DNA of 64,000 nt from Arenibacter amylolyticus (GCF_002150785.1 NZ_MTAZ01000008.1:1-64000), one strand, 5' to 3'. Shown: positions 37,885 to 45,773, counted from the first letter of the stretch. Program-made: numbers and translations. The notes: generated from the letters alone by a model not told the origin.

Positions 37885-37900
37885 ACTACAACGTTGTAGT
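37885..37900. promoter_or_regulatory. Perfect 16-bp palindrome with AACGTT core (LacI-type operator candidate)
   Basis: ACTACAACGTTGTAGT is perfectly symmetrical with the central CpG step favoured by LacI/GalR regulators. It lies in the divergent region between the lipoprotein isomerase (37 bases before its start) and the GMC gene (83 bases before its start). It could control both arms of the cluster. No LacI-family gene is in the window. Confidence 0.55.
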
Positions 37901-37946
37901 ACCGATCTATTAACAAATACAAGGTTTAAATGTAGAAAATTAATTC

Positions 37947-37954
37947 TATATTTA
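37947..37954 (+). promoter_or_regulatory. Possible -7 box of the GMC operon
   Basis: TATATTTA has one mismatch to TAnnTTTG and lies 29 bases before the GMC ATG. On the other strand TGTATTTG (37914-37921, read on minus; one mismatch) may serve the isomerase. Confidence 0.4.
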
Positions 37955-37983
37955 ACAACTATATTAAACAAACAATTTTCCAG

Positions 37984-39696
37984 ATGAGCAAATTTTATTA
38001 TAACGAAGAGCAAGAGTCTTACGACGCTATCGTCGTAGGTACGGGGATTAGCGGAGGTTGGGCTGCTAAGGAGCTGTGCGAGAACGGACTTAAAACACTG
38101 GTGTTGGAAAGAGGGAGAATGGTCAATCACATTGAGGATTACACCACGGCAAATATGGACACTTGGGATTTTCCAAACAATGGGGAACTGACCCCCGAGG
38201 AAAAGGCCAAGCAACTTAAACAAGCCCGTACCGGTTATACGGTAAAGAAACCACACAACCATTGGTTTGTCAATGATTTGGAACACCCTTACAATGAAAC
38301 CAAGCGATTCGACTGGATGCGGGGCTACCATGTTGGGGGGCGTTCCCTCACCTGGGGAAGACATAGTTACCGCTGGTCGGACATCGATTTTGAAGCCAAT
38401 AAGAAGGATGGCATTGCCGTGGATTGGCCCGTTAGATACAAGGATATTGCCCCTTGGTACGACAAGGTGGAATCTTATATAGGCGTCTGTGGTGAAAACC
38501 TGGGCTTGCCGCAACTTCCGGATGGCCAGTTTTTGCCCATGATGGATTTAAACTGTGTAGAACAACACTTTAGGGAAAAAGTTGCCGAAAATTTTGACGG
38601 CAGAGTGGTCACTGCAGGTAGGGTGGCGCATATTACGGGCGACAAAGAGTTTGAAGGCCGTACTAAATGTCAGTTTAGAAACAGATGTATACGAGGTTGT
38701 CCTTTTGGCGCCTATTTCAGTAGTAATTCCTCTACGCTTCCGGCAGCCGAACGCACCGGAAATCTAACCTTAAGACCAGATTCCATCGTTACCGAGGTAA
38801 TCTACGATCCCAATACCAAGAAGGCCAGTGGGGTAAAGGTTATTGATAGAGTGACCAAGGAGACCTATGAGTTTAAAGCCAAGGTGATCTTCCTTTGTGC
38901 TTCGGCCATAGCCTCTACCGCCATATTAATGCAATCCAAATCGGACCGCTTCCCCAATGGACTGGGGAACGATTCGGACCAATTGGGAAGAAACATTATG
39001 GACCACCATTTAGGTGTTGGAGCAAGCGGTAAATTTGATGGATTTGACGATAAATACTATAAGGGTAGAAAACCAAACGGCATTTATATTCCAAGATTCA
39101 AGAATCTAGGGGGAAAATCCAATGCCAAGGATTATATCCGTGGTTTTGGTTACCAAGGAGGTGCCAGCAGGGGGAACTGGGAAGAAACCATCGCCGAGGT
39201 TTCCCACGGTAAAGATTTAAAGGAAGCCATTTTGAAGCCAGGGGGCTGGACCTTTGGAATGATGGGCTTTGGAGAAGTACTTCCCTACGAGGACAACCGT
39301 ATGACCTTAGATTACGATAAGCTGGATGGATGGGGCCTACCCACCGTTACTTTTGACGCGGAGTTTAAGGAGAACGAGTGGAATATGCGTAAGGAAATGA
39401 AGGAGCAGGCCGTAGAAATGCTAACCAAAGCGGGGCTGCGGGATGTACAATCGTACGACAACCCGGGAGCGCTAGGGCTGGGCATCCATGAAATGGGAAC
39501 CGCCAGGATGGGCAGGGACCCAAAAACATCGGTGTTAAACGGCCACAACCAAATACATGCCGTTCCCAATGTATACGTAACGGACGGGTCTTTTATGACT
39601 TCTGCAAGTTGTGTAAACCCCTCTTTAACCTATATGGCCTTTACGGCCAGGGCTGCTAACCACGCCGCCCAAGAACTTAAAAAAGGAAATCTATAA
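37984..39696 (+). CDS. GMC-family FAD sugar oxidoreductase with three-Cys iron-sulfur motif
   Basis: This 570-residue glucose-methanol-choline family flavoprotein has the FAD-binding fold YDAIVVGTGISGGWAAKEL at residues 13-31. A Cys-rich segment TKCQFRNRCIRGCPFGA has Cys229, Cys235 and Cys239, which align in spacing with the [3Fe-4S] ligands of bacterial FAD-dependent glucose dehydrogenase. The C-terminal active-site HEMGTARMG and the closing SCVNPSLTYMAFTARAANHAA are intact. It has no signal peptide. In this enzyme group the catalytic subunit is exported through the Tat path by its small partner, encoded by the next gene (1-base overlap). Relatives oxidise glucosides at C3, the likely first step of this cluster. 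Confidence 0.92.
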   Translation: MSKFYYNEEQESYDAIVVGTGISGGWAAKELCENGLKTLVLERGRMVNHIEDYTTANMDTWDFPNNGELTPEEKAKQLKQARTGYTVKKPHNHWFVNDLEHPYNETKRFDWMRGYHVGGRSLTWGRHSYRWSDIDFEANKKDGIAVDWPVRYKDIAPWYDKVESYIGVCGENLGLPQLPDGQFLPMMDLNCVEQHFREKVAENFDGRVVTAGRVAHITGDKEFEGRTKCQFRNRCIRGCPFGAYFSSNSSTLPAAERTGNLTLRPDSIVTEVIYDPNTKKASGVKVIDRVTKETYEFKAKVIFLCASAIASTAILMQSKSDRFPNGLGNDSDQLGRNIMDHHLGVGASGKFDGFDDKYYKGRKPNGIYIPRFKNLGGKSNAKDYIRGFGYQGGASRGNWEETIAEVSHGKDLKEAILKPGGWTFGMMGFGEVLPYEDNRMTLDYDKLDGWGLPTVTFDAEFKENEWNMRKEMKEQAVEMLTKAGLRDVQSYDNPGALGLGIHEMGTARMGRDPKTSVLNGHNQIHAVPNVYVTDGSFMTSASCVNPSLTYMAFTARAANHAAQELKKGNL

Positions 39697-40343
39697 TGGA
39701 TAGAAGAAAAGCATTACGGAACATGGGGCTGTCACTAGGATACGTAGTGGCCACCCCCACATTATTGACCCTAGTACAAAGCTGTAAACAAGATACCGCC
39801 TTGGTATGGACCCCAGACTTCCTAAGTAAGGAAGAGGGGACGGTACTCACCACTTTGGTAGACATCATTCTTCCAAAAACGGACACGCCTTCGGCCTCCG
39901 AAGTGCAGGTGCATCTTTTTATTGATCGCTTTGCAAACGAAATTATGGAGCCCGAACAAAAGGAACTCCTTAAAATGAGCATGGGCAAGTTTATAGACAA
40001 AGCCCTAGCGGATTCTGGAAAAACCAGTAAGGACAACCTTACCGCCGAAGATTTAGAACCGGTATTGGCTGCTGCACTCAGCACTTCCAAAGAAGAGCAG
40101 GCTAAATATTTTGAATTGATCTCTGCCTATACCGAGGCCGTTCGGGAACAAAAAACCGCTTCCTTAGACGACGAAGTATCCAGGTTTGCCTTTGCCAACA
40201 ATTTACGAGGGTTAACCATTTGGGGGTATAAGACCTCCGAATATGTAGGGGAAAACGTGCTGGCATATATGCCTGTTCCAGGTGAGTATATCGCTTGCGG
40301 AGACTTAGAGGAATTAACCGGTGGCAAAGCATGGTCGCTCTAA
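39696..40343 (+). CDS. Gluconate 2-dehydrogenase subunit 3-like (small Tat subunit)
   Basis: This 215-residue small subunit partners the GMC oxidoreductase. The N-terminus has twin arginines (MDRRKALRNMG) and a hydrophobic stretch ending LVQSC (Cys30), so it may be a Tat-exported lipoprotein. The helical Gluconate_2-dh3 domain follows, with TTLVDIILPKTDTPSASEVQVHLFIDRF and the final GYKTSEYVGENVLAYMPVPGEYIACG. It helps the larger subunit fold and leave the cell. Related enzymes carry a third, cytochrome c subunit; none is encoded in the next gene here, so the electron acceptor is open. Confidence 0.9.
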   Translation: MDRRKALRNMGLSLGYVVATPTLLTLVQSCKQDTALVWTPDFLSKEEGTVLTTLVDIILPKTDTPSASEVQVHLFIDRFANEIMEPEQKELLKMSMGKFIDKALADSGKTSKDNLTAEDLEPVLAAALSTSKEEQAKYFELISAYTEAVREQKTASLDDEVSRFAFANNLRGLTIWGYKTSEYVGENVLAYMPVPGEYIACGDLEELTGGKAWSL

Positions 40344-40356
40344 AATATATTGCAAA

Positions 40357-41274
40357 TTGAGAAGAAGAGATTTTATACAAAAAACCGCCCTCAGCAGTGG
40401 GGCGGTTACCTTAGGGGGATCCTTAGCTTACGGTTCCCCGTTTGGCCAAGGACAAAATAAACATACGTTTAACCTTAAATACGCCCCACACTTTGGCATG
40501 TTCAGGAACGTTGCTGGCAACGATCCCATTGACCAATTGCATTTCATGGCCGAGCAGGGTTTTACCGCGCTGGAAGACAATGGAATGATGGGTAGGGATG
40601 TGGCCCTACAAACCAAGATTGGGGATACCCTGGCAAAGCTTAATATGACCATGGGAGTTTTTGTAATAGACAAAGGAGGCAACATGGCCAATACTTTGGC
40701 GGCCGGCAAAAAGGAAAATGTAGATATTTTTCTGGATGGCTGTAGAAGGGCGGTAGAGGTTGCCAAACGCGTTAATGCCAAATGGATGACCGTAGTTCCT
40801 GGCGCCTATGACCGAAGCCTTCCCATAGGAATACAGAATGCCAATGTAATTGAAGCCCTAAGAAAAGGCGCCGAAATACTGGAGCCCCATGGTTTGGTGA
40901 TGGTATTGGAACCTCTTTCAGATTCTCCGGACCTTCACTTACAGACTTCAGAACAAACCTATTTAATCTGTAAAGGAGTAAACAGTCCCTCCTGTAAAAT
41001 TCTGTACGACATATATCATATGCAGAAGAATGAAGGCCACCTCATCCACAATATGAATCTTACCTGGGATGAAATTGCCTATATTCAGGTAGGCGATAAT
41101 CCTGGCCGAAAAGAGCCTACCACTGGGGAAATCAATTATAAAAATGTCTTTAAATACTTATATGATAAAGGATTTAAAGGAGTGGTTGGTATGGAACACG
41201 GCAACTCCAGACCCAACAAGGAAGGGGACCTAGCCGTAATCAATGCGTATAAAGAGGTAGACAACTTCTTATAA
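40357..41274 (+). CDS. Tat-exported hydroxypyruvate isomerase-like TIM barrel
   Basis: This xylose-isomerase-like TIM barrel of 305 residues is placed with TTG 40357 as start. That choice gives MRRRDFIQKTALSSGAVTLG, a textbook Tat signal, 13 bases after the previous stop. The longer GTG 40321 overlaps the previous gene. The metal-site motifs of hydroxypyruvate isomerases are seen: VLEPLSDSPDLHL (Glu), KILYDIYHMQKNEGHLI (Asp/His), IQVGDNPGRKEPTTGEINY and GMEHGNS (Glu). It is the third barrel of the region and the second that is exported. The protein is thus likely periplasmic and acts on an unphosphorylated sugar. It ends the GMC operon. Confidence 0.87.
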   Translation: MRRRDFIQKTALSSGAVTLGGSLAYGSPFGQGQNKHTFNLKYAPHFGMFRNVAGNDPIDQLHFMAEQGFTALEDNGMMGRDVALQTKIGDTLAKLNMTMGVFVIDKGGNMANTLAAGKKENVDIFLDGCRRAVEVAKRVNAKWMTVVPGAYDRSLPIGIQNANVIEALRKGAEILEPHGLVMVLEPLSDSPDLHLQTSEQTYLICKGVNSPSCKILYDIYHMQKNEGHLIHNMNLTWDEIAYIQVGDNPGRKEPTTGEINYKNVFKYLYDKGFKGVVGMEHGNSRPNKEGDLAVINAYKEVDNFL

Positions 41275-41371
41275 ACCTGCAACCATACTGTTAACTAAGG
41301 TTTTTTAGAAAGGACTCCCTGAATGGCGATAATATGCTAGCAGCTGTGCCACATGAAGCGACGAAGAAAAC

Positions 41372-41410
41372 AAAGGACATGGAATACAGCAATTGTATTC
41401 CATGTCCTTT
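41372..41410. terminator. Long perfect hairpin after the GMC operon
   Basis: A 16-bp perfect stem (AAAGGACATGGAATAC with its reverse complement, 7-base loop) lies 97 bases after the last gene. It ends TTT and begins AAA, so it can terminate in both directions. Confidence 0.75.
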
Positions 41411-41470
41411 GTTATCACACTATATGAGATTGTTTTTAAATGCTCCTAGGAGGGACTGTCCATACCGTTC

Positions 41471-41534
41471 AGGTGAGCTTGCCCGAACTTGTCTAGGCGG
41501 GCTTGCCCGAACTGAATAGGCGGGCTTGCCCTGA
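41471..41534. repeat. Three tandem GC-rich units AGGCGGGCTTGCCCGAAC
   Basis: Three copies start at 41471 (AGGTGAGCTTGCCCGAAC), 41495 (AGGCGGGCTTGCCCGAAC) and 41518 (AGGCGGGCTTGCCCTGA), 24 and 23 bases apart. Each contains an inner GGGCTTGCCC self-complementary core. The GC content is far above the surroundings. With only three units and no spacers of CRISPR size, this is an intergenic repeat, perhaps from a dispersed REP-like family. Confidence 0.7.
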
Positions 41535-41885
41535 GGTAATTGACTTTAGGAGCCCTAAAAAGTTAAGTCCCTATTTTAATAATACGCCAAAACGTACGAC
41601 CCAATTAATGCAAAGTAGTTATGAATTACCAGCATGGTTTTTCCTTGCGTTAGGTAGTTCCCCCGAAACCCATTCACAAGAAAAATTCCAATACCGACGG
41701 GTTAGTCGTGATTATCAATCCTACTAAACATTGGCGGTAGTGTAGAAACTACAACCTGTTCAAAATTCAATGAACAGACCCCGAATTGGATCGCACTTTA
41801 TTTGGCTGTATTAAGTCTTATTTAAATAGTTAAATTCCGTAGCTTATTTACGTTTTTCTATAGCTGAATGCCCCAGAAACCACCC

Positions 41886-42056
41886 TTATCTTTTCCAGTC
41901 CTCCTCATTCGTTCTAAGTTCAGCCAAATCCGCCGGACTCTCCATTTCGCTATGTGTGGCAATCTGTTCCTCCGAACTCATAGTTTCCTCGTCCGCTGCA
42001 ACGGCAATAAATAGTGCTAACAGCAATCCAATAAAAAAAAACACACATTTTCTCAT
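41886..42056 (-). CDS. Small secreted or membrane peptide, 56 residues
   Basis: This reading frame begins ATG at 42054-42056 and ends TAA at 41886-41888. The N-terminus is a good signal peptide (MRKCVFFFIGLLLALFIAVAA). A very acidic, hydrophilic mature part follows (DEETMSSEEQIATHSEMES, then PADLAELRTNEEDWKR). Such a sharp hydrophobic/acidic contrast is not expected by chance. Three Phe codons in the signal form a run of nine T, a possible slippage site. It lies alone in the gap between the GMC operon and the LytTR regulator, divergent from the latter. No family is recognised and the role is unknown. Confidence 0.6.
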   Translation of the reverse strand: MRKCVFFFIGLLLALFIAVAADEETMSSEEQIATHSEMESPADLAELRTNEEDWKR

Positions 42057-42370
42057 CACCCTAAAATTTTAAATACCTAGGTTACACATTAAAGATTTAA
42101 AGGGGATTGGGGAACATCAAATTTATAGGAAACATCCAGTTAAAATCTAACATATTGTATAGTTGGTATAGTATCCTGTATGAATGGTAAGAGCGTTTAA
42201 AAAACTCCCGAAATGCCTATGATGGCTATACTAATAGAGATCGGCAATGTATTAGAATCCTTCCCAATCTTACCCCTTTTCTTGCCATTTACACTCGAAA
42301 CAAATCCATTGATACAAAACTTGCTTATCAAGTAGACAATGGATTATAATTTAACTATCTTACCTTGGTT
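42057..42370. other. Regulatory gap before the LytTR gene
   Basis: This 314-base region contains a two-part inverted repeat at 42303-42345: AATCCATTG with CAATGGATT, enclosing ACTTG/CAAGT. It ends 26 bases before the regulator start. No gene was seen here. Confidence 0.5.
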
Positions 42371-43105
42371 ATGTTAGAAGCGGTATTAGTAGACGACGAA
42401 ATTAAAGCACTCCAAAGTCTTTCTTGGGAGCTCACCAATTTCAGCAATGATATTAAGGTGATAGCCTCCTTTACAGATCCTTTTGAGGCACTGGAGTATT
42501 TACAGCATTATACTCCAGACTGCTTGTTTTTGGATATTGAGATGCCCACTATGGACGGATTTCAATTTATCCAAAAACTTCAAAACAGGGATTTCCCTGT
42601 GGTCATTACCACCGCCTACAACCAATACGCCATTAAGGCCCTTAAACACGAGGCAATAGACTACTTACTAAAGCCTATTGATACGGACGATTTAAACTTG
42701 ACCATAGCCAAGATCAGAAAGTTTAACGACAAAAATGATACCTATTCCAAATTGGAAAAAGTATTGTTGAAATTTAATTCAGATTCGCAGCACAGGAAAA
42801 TAACCATCAACACAGATGGGAAATTATTATTTTTAGAAAGCGATGAAATTCTCTACGCAGAATCAGATGGGAATTACAGCACCCTATTTTTAAGTGACGG
42901 CCAGAAAATTCTGTTGACAAAAAAACTGAAAGAGGTAAATGAACTTTTGCCGAAGGATACTTTTTTTAGGATTCACAATTCGTTCATCATCAATATGCAC
43001 AAGATAAAAGAATTCATAAAAACCGACGGCTATGTTATTCTTCAATCCAATCACAAAATTCCAGTATCAAGACAAAAAAAGTCGGATTTTCTGGATTTAA
43101 TTTAG
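42371..43105 (+). CDS. LytTR-family response regulator
   Basis: This 244-residue regulator has a receiver domain (residues 1-120) with acidic pocket Asp8-Asp9, phosphoacceptor Asp55 in LFLDIEMPTMDGF, and Lys in YLLKPIDTDD. A LytTR DNA-binding domain follows (about 140-244; ILYAESDGNYSTLFL, FFRIHNSFIINMHKIKEF). The ATG at 42371 is preferred over the TTG at 42365 because VDDE then lies at the usual distance from the N-terminus. The sensor kinase gene follows after 23 bases, so they form one two-component operon. Confidence 0.95.
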   Translation: MLEAVLVDDEIKALQSLSWELTNFSNDIKVIASFTDPFEALEYLQHYTPDCLFLDIEMPTMDGFQFIQKLQNRDFPVVITTAYNQYAIKALKHEAIDYLLKPIDTDDLNLTIAKIRKFNDKNDTYSKLEKVLLKFNSDSQHRKITINTDGKLLFLESDEILYAESDGNYSTLFLSDGQKILLTKKLKEVNELLPKDTFFRIHNSFIINMHKIKEFIKTDGYVILQSNHKIPVSRQKKSDFLDLI

Positions 43106-43128
43106 TTTAACCACAAAAATCCAATTTT

Positions 43129-45093
43129 TTGAAGTTGGCCATTTCCCATAAATACGCACCGTTAACTATTAAGTCACGCTTATTTTGGGCACTGCTTGTG
43201 TGTTTAACTCCTCTTACATCCTTCTCCCAAGAGGTGCCAGAATCCTTTAAAAAACGTAGCGATAGCCTAATCCAAGCAGCACCAACCACCTACCAACAGT
43301 TAGATAAGGTACTGAGACCCTATAGGACCGACACCATTTACATGCGCTATTTCAGTAAGGCCGCTGCCCATAAGCAATATTATGATGGTGAAGCCTACGC
43401 CCTTAATCAATTGGGACGAAAATACAGGGAAATTGCCCTTTTCCCCAAGGCCATTGCCCTCCACACACAAGCCCTGCAGGCGGCAGTAAAGGCAGATAAC
43501 TTGGAGTTTAGGGTCTACAGCCTAAACATGCTGGGGGTAATTTACCGGAAAAGCGATGCCATAAAAATTGCCCTAGATTACCACCAAGAGGCCTTGGACC
43601 TAGCATACACTGCTCAAAATCCCTCCATGGGCATTAAAAGAAGCATCAATGTTTCCTTAAACAGCATTGGCAATCTTTACCAAACCTTAAGACAGTACGA
43701 TATAGCCATCGCGCAGTACAAAAAATCCATGGCCCTAGAAAGGGAGCTAAACAATAAGTTGGGCTTGGCTATAAACTATCAAAACATTGGGGATTGCCTA
43801 GAAGAACAAGGGCAACTAGCAGACGCCCTTCACCACTATAGAACCTCCTTGGAATACAATAACGAAATTAACAATGATAAGGGATTAATTATTTGCAAAA
43901 ACAGCATCGCCCAAGTATATATAAAACAAAACAAACCCGAGGACGCCCTTTCCATTCTAGAGCCCAATCTATTGGCAGCGGAGGAAATTGGAAATAGGTT
44001 TATTGCCACCTCCATCAACCTTAATATAGGATGGGCACTTTTAAAACTTAAGCAGTACGCAAAAGCCCAGGAATACCTTAACAAAGGTCTGGAAATGGCC
44101 CAAACCCATCACCTACCCAGCTTTATCTCCAAGGCTTTTACCCTATTATCGGAATTAGCCACCCATAAAGCAAATTATAAAGATGCCCTGGTATATTATC
44201 AAAAGGCAGAAAGCCTAAATGTTGCCATCAATAGTGAGGTGAACCGTAAATATATTTACGATCTCATCATAAAGTATGAAACGGAGAAAAAGAATAATGA
44301 AATATTGAATTTAGCGAGCGAAAATCTCGAAATAAACCACCGACTAAGGAGAAACAAAAACATGCTCCTCATAGGTTCCTTGGGAATGGCCCTATTCACC
44401 TTTCTTTTATACATCCTTTACCGCCAGAAGGAACTGAAAAGTGAAAAAAAGATCCTTACCCTGGAGCAAAGCATGCTACGCAGCCAGATGAATCCTCACT
44501 TTTTGTTCAACTCCCTAAACTCCATCAAGTTATATATTATTAACAACGAGAAGAAAAATGCCGTTCACTACCTAAATAAGTTTTCCAAATTGGTGCGTAA
44601 AATCCTAGAAGCCTCTTCGGTAAAGGAAATCTCACTTTTTGATGAGCTAGAGACCATAGAGCTCTATATGAACATTGAAAACATCCGTTTTTCCAATGAA
44701 ATAAATTTCTCCATCACCATAGAAGACCCCATCGACCCGCATACCGTGAAAATTCCATCTTTAATATTGCAACCCTTTCTGGAAAATGCGATATGGCACG
44801 GGCTCTCTACCAAAGAAGGCGAAAAAAACATAGATCTAAGAGTAAGTAGGGAAGACAACCACTACATACAAATAACCATTACAGATAACGGCGTAGGTCG
44901 TAAAGCTTCCGAAAGACTAAAGAAAAATAAGGTTCTGAAAGGAAAATCCGTGGGAATAGACATTACCAAAGAGCGCTTGGCAAACTTTTCCAAAGATTTT
45001 GAACACAATTTTCAGGTAGAAATTATAGATCTATATGATGACAATAAGCAAGCCTTGGGCACGCGAGTAGTACTCCACATCCCTACGACTTAG
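43129..45093 (+). CDS. LytS/YehU-type sensor histidine kinase with TPR sensor region
   Basis: This 654-residue kinase probably starts at TTG 43129, or at TTG 43135, because only these give the signal peptide (LFWALLVCLTPLTSFSQ). A periplasmic region of about 400 residues consists of TPR repeats (for example LGLAINYQNIGDCLEEQGQLADALHHY). One membrane helix follows at about 415-435 (NMLLIGSLGMALFTFLLYILY), then a His_kinase domain with PHFLFN (His457) and an HATPase with ENAIWHGL and TDNGVGR. Periplasmic TPRs suggest sensing of a peptide or protein. It is paired with the LytTR regulator just upstream. The 3' end overlaps the convergent DUF3109 gene by 11 bases. Confidence 0.93.
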   Translation: MKLAISHKYAPLTIKSRLFWALLVCLTPLTSFSQEVPESFKKRSDSLIQAAPTTYQQLDKVLRPYRTDTIYMRYFSKAAAHKQYYDGEAYALNQLGRKYREIALFPKAIALHTQALQAAVKADNLEFRVYSLNMLGVIYRKSDAIKIALDYHQEALDLAYTAQNPSMGIKRSINVSLNSIGNLYQTLRQYDIAIAQYKKSMALERELNNKLGLAINYQNIGDCLEEQGQLADALHHYRTSLEYNNEINNDKGLIICKNSIAQVYIKQNKPEDALSILEPNLLAAEEIGNRFIATSINLNIGWALLKLKQYAKAQEYLNKGLEMAQTHHLPSFISKAFTLLSELATHKANYKDALVYYQKAESLNVAINSEVNRKYIYDLIIKYETEKKNNEILNLASENLEINHRLRRNKNMLLIGSLGMALFTFLLYILYRQKELKSEKKILTLEQSMLRSQMNPHFLFNSLNSIKLYIINNEKKNAVHYLNKFSKLVRKILEASSVKEISLFDELETIELYMNIENIRFSNEINFSITIEDPIDPHTVKIPSLILQPFLENAIWHGLSTKEGEKNIDLRVSREDNHYIQITITDNGVGRKASERLKKNKVLKGKSVGIDITKERLANFSKDFEHNFQVEIIDLYDDNKQALGTRVVLHIPTT

Positions 45094-45655
45094 TATGCTC
45101 CTTGGCTACTTCCTCCAATTCTGCATACCATTTTTCGCCAAATTTCCTGATTAGTCCGTCCTTTACAAACTTGTAAATGGGCACTTGCAATTCGCTTCCC
45201 AATGAACAGGCCGCATCACAAATTTCCCATCTGTGGTAGTTTATGGCCGTAATTTCGGAATATTCCATTACCCGTATGGGGTATAAATGGCAAGAAACCG
45301 GCTTTTTAAACTTCGTTGCACCTTCTTCATACGCCTTTTCAATACCACATTTTGCAGTACCGTTTTCCGTAAATATAGCATAGGCACACTCACTTCCATT
45401 TACCAACGGAGTCTCCCAGCCCCCATCCTCTCCCTTAATAAAGGCACCTTGCTTTTCAATTTCGGCGATCCCTTCGGGTCTTAGAAATGGTTTAATATCC
45501 TGATAGATATCTACCAGCACTTCGGTCTCCCCCTCCTCCAAGGGCGCCCCCGCTTCTCCATCAACACAGCAGGCTCCCTTGCAAGCTGCAAGATTGCACA
45601 CAAAATCATTCTCTATGATCTCTTCCGATACTATTGTTTTCCCCAGTTGGAACAT
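45083..45655 (-). CDS. DUF3109 family Cys-rich protein
   Basis: This 190-residue cytoplasmic protein belongs to DUF3109, a family related to YkgJ-type Cys cluster proteins. Cysteines are seen in DFVCNLAACKGACC, SECAYAIF, AKCGIEK, VSCHLYPIRV and WEICDAACSLG, suitable to bind a metal or Fe-S cluster. The biochemical role is unknown. A perfect -7 box (TATATTTG on the minus strand) lies 17 bases before the start. It shares a divergent promoter region with marC and overlaps the kinase end. Confidence 0.9.
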   Translation of the reverse strand: MFQLGKTIVSEEIIENDFVCNLAACKGACCVDGEAGAPLEEGETEVLVDIYQDIKPFLRPEGIAEIEKQGAFIKGEDGGWETPLVNGSECAYAIFTENGTAKCGIEKAYEEGATKFKKPVSCHLYPIRVMEYSEITAINYHRWEICDAACSLGSELQVPIYKFVKDGLIRKFGEKWYAELEEVAKEHTKS

Positions 45656-45672
45656 ACCTCAAAATTAAACCA

Positions 45673-45680
45673 CAAATATA
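45673..45680 (-). promoter_or_regulatory. -7 promoter box of the DUF3109 gene
   Basis: CAAATATA on the plus strand reads TATATTTG on the minus strand, a perfect TAnnTTTG 17 bases before the start. Confidence 0.65.
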
Positions 45681-45715
45681 CCCCTTTACATGGATAATTT
45701 CGTTTGAATTAAACG

Positions 45716-45733
45716 TAGATTTGCAGCTGCAAA
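45716..45733 (+). promoter_or_regulatory. -7 box of marC overlapped by a 14-bp palindrome
   Basis: TAGATTTG (45716-45723) is a perfect -7 box. TTTGCAGCTGCAAA (45720-45733) is a perfect palindrome that overlaps it and covers the expected transcription start, a position suited to a repressor. Confidence 0.5.
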
Positions 45734-45773
45734 CCAAAAAGGGTTTTGTACAACAATTAGCATGCTGTTTTAA

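Noticed and set aside
40321-40356. GTG start of the Tat-exported TIM barrel
   Set aside because: It overlaps the previous gene by 23 bases and puts 12 extra residues before a complete Tat signal that begins at TTG 40357.
41471-41534. Possible CRISPR array
   Set aside because: Only three imperfect units with about 5-base gaps; no spacers and no cas genes.
41334-41727. Two overlapping plus-strand frames (61 and 74 codons) after the GMC operon
   Set aside because: They run through a terminator hairpin and tandem repeats and show no protein-like composition.
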